Source of the DNA: Furcasterigmium furcatum
Taxonomy: Eukaryota; Ascomycota; Sordariomycetes; Glomerellales; Plectosphaerellaceae
Assembly: GCA_001599815.1 (NCBI GenBank)
Contig: BCIA01000006.1
Coordinates: 498,961-562,960 of the forward strand
Direction of reading: 5' to 3'
Length of the DNA stretch: 64,000 nucleotides
The notes under the pieces were generated by a model, which did no database searches, had not been told where the DNA came from, and was given only the letters and a program-made list of their open reading frames with translations. Below, piece after piece: positions 18,080 to 29,620 of this stretch (the stretch's first letter is position 1; each line of letters begins with the position of its first letter). The position numbers were made by a program, and so were the translations under genes.

Positions 18080-20929
18080 GTTGCCTTAAAGGATCAGTCG
18101 GGCTTCTGGAGGTGTTGGGGCTTTTATCTTCGAACTGTACATGGGTTGGCCGGCTCAGCCTTATGAGTACTTACTTACATATTATGTGACATGGCATGTG
18201 CCAGTTTCCAACAGTTTTGTGGCATGTAGACTTCTGTGAGCCATCGTGGGAGCAGAAGTCATGGCCTCACTCTGCTCATACGTACTCACCGCAACCTCGA
18301 CAGATTCCCAATTGGGCAGGTTGGCAGAGCTCCCTCCACCCGGCAAACTCATCTTGTATGCAGAAATGGCACGATGGTGATCTCCAGCAGCCCGGGTTGC
18401 ATTCAGCGTCGCAGCCAATATCGACAGGGCCGAGAGCTCTGCGGCAGCACCAAGACCGCCGGCCCTCGACCGGACTGACGATCCCCCGCCGAAAGGGTGA
18501 ACTTGGCGAGCTTCCCCAGGGTCTCTCGAGCTCTGGTCCCGTGGCACCGCAGCTGCCACGCATTTCCCCAGCCCGAATAGTCTCGCGGAACGGCCGATCA
18601 CCGCACGCTGTCTCGGAAGAGGCAGGTTGGAGGGTGCTCGGGGAGGATAGTGCACGTCTCCCCGCTGATCGCGCGCGCGTCCGTCCGAAGATCTTCTGTA
18701 AGCTCTGCGGGGGAGGGGAAGAACCAAGAAGCTTGGAAGTGTTGCATCTGCCCTGCGGAGTTAACGGCATTGCATTCGGCAAGATGAGAGCATCAAGGGG
18801 TGCAGAGGTGCAGAGCGTCGTGAGAAGTAGGCGATGTGACGTGTTGGCGTGTTGGCGACAGCGCGCTCGGCGCCGGCGCATCATCTGGCCCCCGAAGAGG
18901 CACTCACTCAATCGAACCATGGCTCATGCGCAAGTAGACAGCTGCGGACCCCGGACACTCAAGTTGAGAAACTCAGCGTCTGGGATGAGATGAAAGGGAG
19001 CAAACAAGCATGGAAACCCCGCCTCCTCCTCCCTCCTCCGTGCCCAGGCCTTTGTGGGTTGTGGTTCTCTGCAGACTGCAGGACAGGGTTCCCCTCCGTC
19101 CGCGCAGGCCGGAGGATGCTTGTACCGTTCAGGAAGCGATGCCGTGCAGGGTGTGAGGGGATCACCACCACCCAAAAGCAACATCATGTCTCGGAGGGCG
19201 ACGAGACGTGAGTAAGCCTCGCTCGGAACGGGGAGAGGATGTGTTACCCCGAGAACATGTATGCGGACATGAAAAAGCCGTTGGCATCGAGGCGTCCTTG
19301 GCAGCTCTCTCGCACTGCTGGGTCACGACTCAGTCGGATGTGGGATGCAGGCCATCGCCGGAGGGAGCGCATGGCGACAGATCCGTGCCAAGGCGCGATG
19401 ATGTTTGGAATACTTTGTAAGCCACCACGGGATGCGCTAATAAACTGCCATGGCAGGTCTGCCAGGGCCTTTGACGGGACCGACTGACTCGCTCGCATCA
19501 CCGAGGGCGCGGTCCTGTACATTTTCGCCGCAATGCGACTCAAGGACAGACTTGACAGCGCCCCAGGCGACCCACGTATAATAGAGATGCGAAGGGTTCG
19601 CTGGAGATCGTCGCGTTCTGGGCGCCGTTCCTGGCCGGGGGGGCCCGGGGGTGTTTCTGGAAGAGGCAGAGAGAAGGATCACGCACATCGATTTAGCCGA
19701 GTGTGCGGGCCGCTGCGACGCGGCCTGTTGAAGGAGATCCCGTTTGCATAAGGGGTCAGATCACTCGGAGAAAGACTTACAAGCCCCGTGACGGAGTGGG
19801 GGAGAGAGAGAGAGAGATGCTTCTATGAGACACCAACTGCCATCGGATAAGACCTCGGTCGGCGCCGGGCTGCAGAATGAGGCGCTGGCAGTTGACGCGA
19901 CGGTCGGATCCCCGAAAGAAAGACAAGCTTATATGAACTACCGGACGCCACTGGCGTAGGCGTCGGGTGCTGGCTTTGTTGGTAGCGGCCCGTCCGGCGG
20001 TGGCTCAGGCGGGCTCAGGCGGTTGTCTCTGGTAAAATGCCCCTGGCCAAGTCCCCGAGTCAGACCCCGGCCAACTTCTCTCCAGTGCCGGGACCAGGAC
20101 TCATCCCAATCTCCTCGTCTTAATAATTTTCACGCTTCTCCCGCGCGGCAACACGTCATCGGCCCTGCTTGGAGGAAAGTATTAGCACTCTACCTCCTTG
20201 GTTACTTCTTCATGGGGCTCGCCAAGAGAATCCGTCCCGTCACGCTGCAAGCGGACCACCGAAGTTCTCGCCGAGGGAACGGGCGGACCAGGCCAGAAGC
20301 GGGAGTCGCCTTTGACTGTTGCCGCGCTTTTCTGCTTTACCTCAGAAACAACGGCCCCGTGACCCTGACCCTGACGTCCATCAATTTGACACCCTCCCCT
20401 TCTCTTCACTCCCCCTGCAGTGCCTTGCAGACAGACTACTCCAACTAATATCCGTCTAGCGTGATATCGTCCCCGAGCCTTGGATCTTTGCGCATCCCGT
20501 CCGCGCGTCCCGCCGAGACTACGGGGGAGGCTGCGCCGGCGAGCTGCTAGAAGGTTGGCAGGGGACTAGGAGGTAGCAGTGTAACCCAAGGTCGTAGCAG
20601 GACTTGAAGCATATAAGACAGCCCGATGGGACGTCGATCGTCGTTCTTTCTGCTCCGAAGCTTCCTCAGTTGGTCCCAAGCGTCTCTGCTCCTTCCACTG
20701 AATCTCAACTTGAAGTACGAGTGTACTACAGTTGCAAGTGAATCAGTCAACCTCAGGCCCGGAGCCTCTCCTCTGAATCTCCACCACCACTGAATCAACA
20801 ACACCAACGCGTTCTTTACCTCCAGCACTCTCTTTTCTTCTCGTGATACCCCCATACTTCCCGTCAACAACCCAGACACGTTCAACTACACAACTTCAAC
20901 CCACCAACTCCCAGGACTCCCCGCCCACC
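18080..20929. other. Long intergenic region (2.8 kb), no gene recognised
   Basis: Several ORFs over 80 codons occur on both strands but overlap one another and lack motifs, start context or compatible splice sites, so none is called. A (GA)n run lies at about 19801-19817 and a G-rich stretch at 19637-19652. A CATATAAG element at 20609-20616 lies about 310 bp before the next ATG and may be the TATA box of the oxidase gene, giving a long 5' leader. Confidence 0.5.
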
Positions 20930-22078
20930 ATGCGTGCTGCCGTCCTCACCACCCTCGCCGCCGGCGCCCTCGCGGCCCGGCCGTTCATCAACGAGCCCGA
21001 CACCGGCATCGAGCTCGTCCTCGGCGACACCGCCGAGGGCACCCTCCCCGCCCTGGACGACCTCTTCGCCCTCCACGACTTCGAGTGGGCGGCCAGGAAC
21101 TTCCTCCCCATCAGGAACTACACCTACTACCAGAACGGCGCCGCCGGCGAATGGTCCCTCAGGAACAACCTCGAGGCCTTCTTCCGCTACACCTGGAGGC
21201 CGCGCCAGATGATCGACATCACCGGCCTGCCCGAGTCGCTGCCCACCACCATCCTCGGCTTCAACTTCTCCGCCCCCTTCTTCATCTCCCCCTGCGCCCG
21301 CGGCGAGTACGGCAACGAGCTCTCCGAGGAGGGCCTCGTCAGGGGCGCCGCCGCCAGCGACATCCTCTACGTCGCCTCCTCCTACTCCAGCCTCTCCGTC
21401 CAGGAGATCATGGCCGCCAAGGCCGAGGGTCAGGCCGTCTTCCAGCAGATCTACCTCACCGGCAACATCACCACCGACGGCGCGTACCTCCGCGAGGTCG
21501 AGGCCGCCGGTGCCGACGCCATGGTCATCACCATCGACTCCGCCGCCGGCAGCATCCGCCAGCGCGCCCAGCGCTTCGGCGTCGGCTCCGCCAACACCCA
21601 GCTCACCCGCCTCACCTGGGACTACTACAACCAGCTCAAGAACTTCACCTCCCTCCCCCTCGCCGCCAAGGGCGTCACCTCCGTCGAGACCGCCAAGGCC
21701 GCCGTCGAGCACGGCGTCAAGGCCATCGTCATCTCCAACCACGGCGGCCGCAACCTCGACGGCAGCCCCTCCGCCCTCGAGATCATGCTCGAGATCCACG
21801 AGCAGGCCCCCGAGCTCCTCGACCAGATCGAGATCTGGGCCGACGGCGGCGTCCGCTACGGCGGCGACGTCCTCAAGCTGCTCGCACTCGGCGTCAAGGC
21901 CGTCGGCCTCGGCCGCCCCTACATGTTCGCCAACGTCTACGGCACCGAGGGTGTCGAGAAGGTCTCGACCATCCTCAAGCGCGAGATCATCGTCGACGCC
22001 GGCAACCTCGGCCTCCCCTCGCTGCAGGACATCGACCCGACCTACGTCAACTGGAAGCCCAACCACTGGCTGGGTTAG
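20930..22078 (+). CDS. Secreted FMN-dependent 2-hydroxyacid oxidase/dehydrogenase (lactate/glycolate oxidase-like)
   Basis: Intronless, 382 residues from the ATG at 20930 (CCACCATG context); the in-frame extension to 20843 is leader. Residues 1-16 (MRAAVLTTLAAGALAA) look like a signal peptide. The rest is one FMN-dehydrogenase (alpha-hydroxyacid oxidase) barrel: SAPFFISPCARG, the catalytic block SNHGGRNLDG (His271, Arg274), the flavin-phosphate block ADGGVRYGGDVLK and GLGRPYMFA. No cytochrome b2/b5 domain is fused, which favours an oxidase passing electrons to O2 and making H2O2. NLDG replaces the commoner QLDG. Several N-glycosylation sites are present (NYTY, NFSA, NITT, NFTS), in keeping with secretion. 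Substrate unknown; the family oxidises lactate, glycolate, mandelate or long-chain hydroxyacids. Confidence 0.88.
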   Translation: MRAAVLTTLAAGALAARPFINEPDTGIELVLGDTAEGTLPALDDLFALHDFEWAARNFLPIRNYTYYQNGAAGEWSLRNNLEAFFRYTWRPRQMIDITGLPESLPTTILGFNFSAPFFISPCARGEYGNELSEEGLVRGAAASDILYVASSYSSLSVQEIMAAKAEGQAVFQQIYLTGNITTDGAYLREVEAAGADAMVITIDSAAGSIRQRAQRFGVGSANTQLTRLTWDYYNQLKNFTSLPLAAKGVTSVETAKAAVEHGVKAIVISNHGGRNLDGSPSALEIMLEIHEQAPELLDQIEIWADGGVRYGGDVLKLLALGVKAVGLGRPYMFANVYGTEGVEKVSTILKREIIVDAGNLGLPSLQDIDPTYVNWKPNHWLG

Positions 22079-22285
22079 GGAGCCGCAGAAGCAGCACTGA
22101 CGACGCATATGACGAAGAGCCCCGTGGCATGTACATAGCTTTCATTCTCCTGTAGATATAGAACCGGGCCTGCACACAGACAGAGTCGGCCCGTGGCATC
22201 CGATGAGGGGTTTTCTTTCTCAGCTTCAATAAGACACTTGAACGTACTTTCACCTTCACCTTCACTCCCTGACTCCCTCGACCGG

Positions 22286-23497
22286 CTACCACGGATACTG
22301 ATGCGCCTCGTGCTCCTTCGACATGTTCAGCCCCCGGTCCAGCTGCTTCTGGTGCTCCGCGTCCAGGTACTCCAGCAGCGCGTCCCCGTACTTCTCCCTC
22401 CCCTTGTACTTGGCCACGTCGTCCCCCCAGCTGCGCACCGCGCTCGCCAGCCGCCCGGGCACGTAGTCCTCCCTCGCCACCTCCGTCACGGGGTGGAAAT
22501 ACGTCCGGATCGTGAACACCACCGCCCCCGTCCTTGGCAGCCTCCGCAGCGTCTGCCTCTCCGACCGGAACCAGTGGTCCTCGACCGCCCTGCTGCCCTT
22601 CTCGACCCGCGCCCACCCCGCGCCCGCGTCGTCCTCGTCCCCGATGCTCCGGCTCCACGCCAGGTCGCCGTCCACCTGCATGAAGTAGTTGAACCGGCCG
22701 AACATCTCCTCCGGCCGCAGCCGCGCGAAGAACTTGCCCATCCCGGCCTCCAGCCGCTCGCGGAACCGCGGCACGTCCCCCGACGCGTGGATCTCCGACA
22801 GCGCCATGCCGAACTTGTCGCTCAGGCGCCAGAAGCCGGGCAGGAGGATCGACCCGCTGAGGAGGTAGTACTGCCCGTCGGGGCGCTCGAGCATGATGGC
22901 CAGGTCGTCCTGGACGAGGCGCGCGCAGGTGGCGATCGGGTCCTCGGGGAGCGGGCGGGCCGTGATGTCGAAGCGCTCGCCGGACCAGAGGTTGTCGATG
23001 CCGACGGGCGTGCGGCGGAAGACGGAGGGGTAGCGCGCGGGGAGGTACGCGGCGAGCTCCTCGAGCAGCTCGACGGCCGCGGGGTAGGCCTCGGGGGCGG
23101 TGCGGGAGCAGGCCTCGCCGCGGGAGGCGATGCGGGCGGCCTTGGCGGCGTGGAACTGGGGGAACTGGTTGTCCATCTCGATCCAGTCCTCGTGCTGGAG
23201 GGCGCGCAGGCCCATGGTCACGTTGTACTTGGGCCCGTGGCGGAAGGCCCGGTACGGGAGGGGCTTGGTGTCCAAGATGGAGAAGTCCGGGTACGGCGGG
23301 GGCCGGGGGGTCTGGAATGATGAAGGCGTCCATGTGCCTGGTGTTCGTTCTGGTTTCGGGGTGTCCTTTAGGGGAGGGGACGTGGACGAGGGTTGGCCCT
23401 TCGAGCGAGTCAGCCAGGACCAGCCGATCATGACCACGATGCAAAGGGCTGGCAGAGCCAGGGACTTTGCGTCCAGATCGAAGATGCCTGAGAGCAT
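22286..23497 (-). CDS. DUF3445 family protein (haem-dependent oxidative N-demethylase-like)
   Basis: Intronless, 403 residues. The ATG at 23497 (MLSGIFDLDAKSL) is chosen because an N-terminal membrane anchor follows directly (about 12-28, LALPALCIVVMIGWSWL); an in-frame extension to 23611 has no ATG-like coding character. The body is the DUF3445 domain: PFRHGPKYNVTMGL near 100, a run of LVQDDLAIM, LLSGSILLPGFWR and the region around NYFMQVDGDLAW and HWFRSERQTLRRL. Bacterial members bind haem and oxidatively demethylate dimethylamine. Fungal members are anchored in membranes and their substrates are not known to me. It converges with the oxidase gene (207 bp between stops). Confidence 0.8.
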   Translation of the reverse strand: MLSGIFDLDAKSLALPALCIVVMIGWSWLTRSKGQPSSTSPPLKDTPKPERTPGTWTPSSFQTPRPPPYPDFSILDTKPLPYRAFRHGPKYNVTMGLRALQHEDWIEMDNQFPQFHAAKAARIASRGEACSRTAPEAYPAAVELLEELAAYLPARYPSVFRRTPVGIDNLWSGERFDITARPLPEDPIATCARLVQDDLAIMLERPDGQYYLLSGSILLPGFWRLSDKFGMALSEIHASGDVPRFRERLEAGMGKFFARLRPEEMFGRFNYFMQVDGDLAWSRSIGDEDDAGAGWARVEKGSRAVEDHWFRSERQTLRRLPRTGAVVFTIRTYFHPVTEVAREDYVPGRLASAVRSWGDDVAKYKGREKYGDALLEYLDAEHQKQLDRGLNMSKEHEAHQYPW

Positions 23498-26484
23498 CGT
23501 GAGTTGTCGTCTGAGTATGACCCGTCTGTTGGTGTGGTTGAGAGTTGTTGAGAGTGAGGAGAAGCTGATGCCACAGTGGCAGCACACTCGGGATCCAGCT
23601 ATTATCACCACTCACGAACACATAGCTTCTTCGCCGGCCCATATCGCCGATCATGTACGTGGCGTGCGGAGATAGCAACTTGACAGCCAATTCTCCAATC
23701 AAACGGCCAGTCACCGTCCCTCGGCACATCACCAAAAGGCGTTGGGGTTAGGTTGGCGGGTGGGGGTGATAAGGAACTACGCCGCCGCCGTCGACAACCA
23801 TCTCCAACACAGAATCGTCACGGCCTCACCAGTGGCTGGGCGTTACGTAAGGTCGCTCCGAAGTGACAGCGGATGCTTTCCTGTGTTCGGCACTGCTGGC
23901 GTGTCTGATGTCACTCTGGGGAGAAGGGACATTTTAGTCTCGTAACCTGAAGCACTGCCCTGAGGGTTTGTTACGTGCTATGATATTCTTCTCTTACGAG
24001 TTCGCAACATTATAATACATTTGCCATCATTGCCATGTTGTATCCCCAACGCATTATTCGCATCGCACTCAAGTCGCTCGGTGCCCTCGCCACAGATTTC
24101 GCATATCACTCAAAGTTGTCCTGCTATTTCAGATCTTACACACTGACGTTTTTCGGGGTTTCTTGCCATCGCTTGAAACAAGATCCGTCCGGAGACCGCA
24201 TCCTGATATGTTGTCACCCAACCTCCGGAGAACAGGAGACGCTAGCCAGACATCTTGATACTGAGCTTCGGCACCCACCCAAGACACGGAGAGACTCATA
24301 TCTACGCTCTTCCAGCTCTTCTTAGCTGGATACTCCAAGCAGGATGCAGCCCAAGACTAATACCGGACATTGAGACTGGATGCACGGAAGCCCAAGTCTT
24401 GGCTGGGACATCCAGATCGCCTGTATAAATTTCCGTCATTGTCATACTGTCATGGACAGGCAAACTCGAATCAATGCCACGCCCCGAAGCCAGATTCTAT
24501 CGCCGCTCAGCTAGGGTGAGGACTCGACCACTCGAGCAAATTGCATCAACCGGCTACTACATTTCCCTCTCGTCCGTACAAGTGTGTGAGACTTTGGTTG
24601 TACAAATAGCTCAGAACGCTCACTCTGCTCAGACCGATGTGCGAGGTTTCCAGTGCCAGTCTTCCGCCAACAAGATAGGAGAGCCTGTCTGAGGTGCTGA
24701 CAGGCTCACCGAAAAATACCCGGTCTACGGCAAGCCCACGTCTGAGTGGCCTACAGTCGATCGGGGGAGGACTTTCGAGTCCTGCATGGAATGTTCCTCG
24801 GGCCCTCGAAACCCCCGAAAATGAGGCTCGGCTCAGCCTACGGCCGGTCGAACAGCCCAGGGTATCTTCGGCTGACAGGTATCAGCCCTCTCAGCTCGCC
24901 GCGTCGTCCCGGGAATTCGGCTCGCTCAACTTGTCCCGAGTCGACGTATTCCGGTGACAAATGTCGAGAACGAGCTCATGCAGTGTCACTTTCGCCTGCC
25001 CGATTCTGCAAGATGGTGGCGGCGTCCTCGTGACTGCAGGGATACCAGGTGGAACGAGGCGCGAGGGCCATGCATGAGGCGATGCTGCAAACGATCATAT
25101 CTAGCCGCCACCTTGCGCTACCGTTTCTTTGGGACATCTGGGCAGAGCTGGAAAATGGATCTTTGGGATTCTCCCCTCTTCTTCGAGAACCTCGCGTCGA
25201 ACAGGCCCTCCTCGAGGCGTGGTACCACGAATGCACTCTCCGAGATTGTAGTACGCAATCTGGCGGTCACGGTCCGACATGCAGGCTTCCGGCCATCTCG
25301 AGAGAGATACAAGTCGTGGCTGTGGACTTGTGTTTTCCCCTCCAAAGAACGCATTCCATGCCAGTGACTACGATGCCCCTTATCTCGGATGTTAGTGGCG
25401 TCGTGACTTGGCATCGCGTTAGTCTGGTCCATGTCTAAGACCGCCACGCAAACTTGACCCAGAAGCCGGGTTCCAATGAAGGTGATGGGTTGTGCCACGC
25501 TCAATGTCCATTCCAGAAGACTGAGTTCAGATGAAGGGGGCCGAATCAAGATTGTGTGCCACATGAGCCTGCAACAAACAGCTCCCAGCGTGATATCGCA
25601 ACTTGCCCGCTTTGCTGCCTCGCTTCTCGCTACCATCCGGGCAGGTCATCAGCAGATGGCCTGTCTGCAGTGCATCGTCATCAGCGCCAGTAAACGCCCA
25701 GCGGAGCCCGCGCTCAGGCCATGCGGGGTGGGAGCAGCCAGGCGTCCAACCCCGCAAGCGCATCGCCCTGGCCGTTGCGGTCCAGCCTACTCTCAGGGGC
25801 CAATACCGGCCACCTCCAATCACAGGAGCCAATGCCGTTGGCTGTGCCCCCGGCAGCGGATAAGCTTGAGCGATGATCCCCGCACCGCCAACGAGAAGAG
25901 GCAGGTCAAGACATGGACCCCTGCAATAGCTCCTCGGCCGCAGGGCCAAGAGCGACCCCTGGACGTCGACCTCTGGTCCCTTTTGGAAGGTGATATGCCG
26001 CTCGTCATGGAACTTCCGGTAGCTCGCCAGCCTCTCGCGGACGAGCTTCCCATCTCTCTCGTCCCTCAAGCCACAGCCCGCAAGATACGTCCAATAGCTG
26101 GCGGACGCGCAGGAGAATGCCCAGAATACCTAGTCAATAAGGGCAGCTCGCCTGTCCTTGTTCTCACAAACGAACCACCTACGGTGCGAGCCAAGGCCGG
26201 CCTACGAGCTTGGGCCCGGCCCCCTCACCTCATGACGATCGAGCGAGGGCACTCACTCGGCTAGCATCATACCGATACGACCTGACAGTAGCATTCGTCC
26301 CACCAGAGCTCTCGGTTGTCATCCCGGATCTTACTACCCCGTCCGCTGGGGGCGAGCTGCTGCCGGCCGCGTGGCAGCAAGCATATATAAGTAAACAACC
26401 TGTCGCCGCCGATCCCTTCTTGCTCCCCCGTGTCACTCTCCGGCCTCACCCTCCTCAGAGCACCTCGGACATCCTCCTGCTACC
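23498..26484. other. Long intergenic region (3 kb), no gene recognised
   Basis: Divergent promoter region between the DUF3445 gene and the carboxypeptidase gene, far longer than needed for that. Scattered ORFs on both strands show no motifs. It holds a hairpin-like copy of the 10.7-kb element at 24312-24329 and a TATAAA at 24423-24428 with no gene attached. Confidence 0.5.
26384..26390 (+). promoter_or_regulatory. TATA box of the carboxypeptidase gene
   Basis: TATATAA, 95 bp before the ATG at 26485, at the distance expected for a short fungal 5' leader. Confidence 0.6.
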
Positions 26485-27892
26485 ATGAAGACTACCGCCG
26501 GCGTTCTCGCCGCCGCCCTTGCGGCGCCCCTCGTGGCTGCACGGATCTCGTACGACGGCTACAAGGCCTACTCCATCGACAGCCACAACTCCTACGAGGC
26601 TGTCGAGGAGGCCCTCAAGGACATCAAATGGGTCAACCTCGCCTGCCAGGACGACCACGACCACCTCGACGTCGCCGTCGCCCCCGAGTCCGTCGACGCC
26701 TTCGAGGCCCTCGGTCTCGACATCAAGCTGACCAACGAGAACCTCGGTGCCGACATCGCCGAGGAGGCCAACTTCAAGAAGTACAAGCGTGAGTGGCCGT
26801 CCTTCGTGAAGTTGGAGGAGACTCAGTCAGACTGACCTCAACAGGCACCGTCAAGCGTCAGGAGGGCCCGGCCGACATGCCCGACTTCGAGTTCTTCGAC
26901 TCGTACCACCCTTTCGAGGAGCACCTGGAGTTCCTTGAGGACATCCACGCCGCCCTCCCCGACAACTCGGAGATCTTCGTCGCCGGCGAGTCCCTCGAGG
27001 GCCGCCCCATCCAGGGCATCCACATCTGGGGCCGTGACGGCCCTGATGCCCACGAGGCCGTTGTCTGGCACGGCACCGTCCACGCCCGCGAGTGGATCGT
27101 CGCTCCCACCCTCGAGTACATCCTGTACCAGCTCGTCGACGGCTACCGCAAGCGCTCCTGCGCCTCCGTCCGCGCCATTGACAACTACTCGTTCTACATC
27201 ATGCCCGTCGTGAACCCCGACGGTAAGTTGGCGGCCGCCGTCCCCGGCCGAGGATGAGACGCTCAGTGAACACCCGACTAACACCCCTCCCAGGCTTCGT
27301 CTGGACTCACACGGAGAACCGCCTGTGGCGCAAGAACCGTCAGGCCCGCCCCGGCGTCTCCACCTGCGTCGGCACCGACGTCAACCGCAACTGGCCTCAC
27401 CACTGGGACGTCCCCGGCGGCTCCTCGACCAACCCGTGCTCGGAGACCTACCGCGGCCAGGCGCCCGCCGACACCCCCGAGATGGAGGTCCTGACCAAGC
27501 ACACGCTCGAGATCGCCGCCAAGCACACCATCAAGAACTACATCGACTGGCACGCCTTCTCCCAGCTCATCCTCCTGCCCTACGGATACAGCTGCTCCGC
27601 CGTCGCCCCTAACAACGACTACCAGATGGAGCTCGCCGGCGGCGTCGAGGCCGCCATCCGCTCCGTCAACGGCCTCACCTTCAGATACGGCCCGACCTGC
27701 CCCACCATCTACCAGACCTCCGGCGTCTCCATGGACTGGGCCTTCGACATCGCCGGCGCCGAGCTGTCCTGGGGCTACGAGATGCGCCCCGCCACCCAGG
27801 GCCAGGGCGGCTTCGTCCTGCCCCCGTCCCACATCCTGCTCTCCGGCGCGGAGCAGTGGGCCGGTGCCAAGTACCTCCTCGCCAACATGTAA
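26485..27892 (+). CDS. Secreted zinc carboxypeptidase (M14A) with propeptide
   Basis: Three exons, 26485-26788, 26845-27222 and 27294-27892 (introns of 56 and 71 bp), encode 426 residues. The signal peptide is about residues 1-19. An M14 activation propeptide follows up to dibasic sites around 100-106 (KYKR, VKRQ), likely cut by a Kex2-type protease. The catalytic domain has zinc ligands His181 and Glu184 (VHAREW) and His314 (IDWHAFSQ), and the catalytic Glu390 (WGYEMRP). Spacing between these matches carboxypeptidase A (His69/Glu72/His196/Glu270). It removes C-terminal residues from peptides outside the cell; A-type (hydrophobic) specificity is likely but not proven here. Confidence 0.92.
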
Positions 27893-28807
27893 ATAGGGGG
27901 AGAAAAGCGAGAGGCATGACGTCGGGGGATGGATGATAGATGAGGCCCGCTGGGCATAAATATCACCTTGTTCCGACGAGATGTGAGACACCGAGTGATG
28001 TGGACGTGACTGAAGGGAATGTGATGCTTGGAGAGAGCTCAGATCTGAGTCTTGAGACATGAGGAAAGGCGCCGTGACTTAGCTGTGGTTCGTGGTTCGT
28101 GGTTCGTGGTTCGTGATGCTCTCGGCTGATACTTGCTCGATGAGGGTTTGGACAGATACCGTGGCGGGAACTTGGAAAAGAACGAACCTAACAGGGTGAG
28201 TGTTCACTCTTCGCGCCTTGGGGAACAGGTCGTACTTAAACCTTCCCTGCCCCTGGCGTGCGAACACCCTGATGACCGGAGAACCTTGATGCCCGATATA
28301 CCCTGGATGCAGTCGGGGCCTCAACCTCAACGGCCAATGGATGTTCAGCTGCCAATGGCTCAGCTGAAGCAAATGGGGTCCATGAAAACACTTAACGCGT
28401 CTCGGGGGGGATGTCTCTTGATTTGGATGTATAGAACCCCGGTGGGATGATGCAGTCCGGTCATTTTCACTCACGACGCACTGGACTGAAAGACGGTAAT
28501 CTGCACTGTCGCTTGAGGACGCTAGCAAAATAACAGAATCATCTACCAGACAAGACAATGCGGATCATGCAGAAACACAGACACCCCAAGCTCCCCGATG
28601 CCCTCGATAAGAGTGTCACCATCCAGACGCTGTGGCTCTCAGTGAGTGAGTCGGTGACCAGAGGCAGTACAAGGGCACCTCAGAGAGTTGGCCATCGACG
28701 ATGGGAAGAGGCCAAATCCCAGATCCCCCAGAGAAAACTTGTGGCGTCGGAGAGGCCGATCATAGTGATCGTCGGGATGCTCCCGACGCGTTAGACTTGG
28801 TGCCCAG
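27893..28807. other. Intergenic region with a short tandem repeat
   Basis: No gene seen in about 0.9 kb. It contains the heptamer repeat at 28085-28112. Confidence 0.5.
28085..28112. repeat. Tandem heptamer, four copies (GTGGTTC)
   Basis: Four perfect copies of GTGGTTC followed by a partial GTG. Simple-sequence repeat, likely variable between strains. Confidence 0.9.
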
Positions 28808-29620
28808 TCATGGTTGTTGTGCGGCCTCAGATGACTTTTTTCGAGGCGCCCTAGCTAGTTTTCTTCGAGGAGAGAGTCGTAGTCTTGGAGATGCTCTTGC
28901 TGAAGCAAACTGACCTGCTGATGCTCGTGCAGCCGGATTCGCTGATGCTCGAACGGCCAAAGATGTCGATGCTTGACTGGCCGGAGGCGCTGATCCTCGA
29001 ACGGGCCGGGATGCTGATGCGCGAGCGGGCTGAACTCTTGACTTTTGAGCGGCCCGAGCTGTTTGGTGACGGGCCCCAAGTCCCTTCATTGCTCCCGCGG
29101 CCTCGAGTGCTGCTTCTTCTGGGTCGGCCGGGGATGCCGCTGGTCCAGCGGCCTCGGCCGCTGCTTCTCGAGCCTGCTGAGCTGCTTGCTCCCGAAGCCA
29201 CCAATCTTGTCTTTCAACATGGGCTTGGAATAATTCATCAGGAAGCCTGGCTCTTTCTCGACCGGCCGCAGATAGTGGGTTTTGAGCGAACTTCTTGGCG
29301 ATGGTGATGATAATGTTGAGCTCCACGAGCAACGCCGGTTGGATGGTCTGGTTCGTCATGAAGTTATGGAGCCACCAGTCAAAGTATGGGTTGTTGACCT
29401 CTTCCTAGTAGAGTCTCCAAAGGATTGTGCCGGGGTGTACGTCACCGTGGATGTGGCGGGCGAATTCCTGGCAAGCGAACTCGCGGCTGTGGTCGGGAAT
29501 TTGGCCGTGTTGTACCCTGAGGATTGACTCGATGGTGTCCATCAAGTCAATCGCACCATTCAGTTCCTTGAGCTGGACCTTGCGGTCTTCGCGGATCTGG
29601 CGGAAGTCGTCAGCGTTCAT
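28808..29620 (-). pseudogene. ORF interrupted by an in-frame TAG (270 codons if read through)
   Basis: The ATG at 29620 (CCACCATGA context) opens 71 coding-like residues (starts MNADDFRQIREDRKVQLKEL) ending at TAG, bases 29405-29407. Coding-like sequence then continues in the same frame (EEVNNPYFDWWLHNF ...) for another 198 codons to a stop at 28808. The C-terminal third is built of degenerate 30-33-bp repeats rich in Arg/Ala/Ser. Either a nonsense mutation (CAG to TAG is the simplest), readthrough, or a 36-bp intron (GTACAC...CTACTAG) that would remove the stop in frame but is shorter than usual fungal introns. Family unknown; the N-terminal part looks like a conserved helical domain. Confidence 0.55.

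Noticed and set aside
18182..18993. Overlapping ORFs of 180-265 codons on both strands
   Set aside because: Mutually overlapping, no domain, Arg/Ser-rich random composition, no splice or leader signals.
20882..22108. 408-codon minus ORF
   Set aside because: Gly/Asp/Val-rich mirror of the hydroxyacid oxidase, an effect of C-ending codons.
22047..23735. 562-codon minus ORF
   Set aside because: Arg/Pro-rich alternative frame over the DUF3445 gene.
25476..26264. 262-codon plus ORF upstream of the carboxypeptidase
   Set aside because: No motif, low-complexity Arg/Pro composition, and it lies where the promoter should be.
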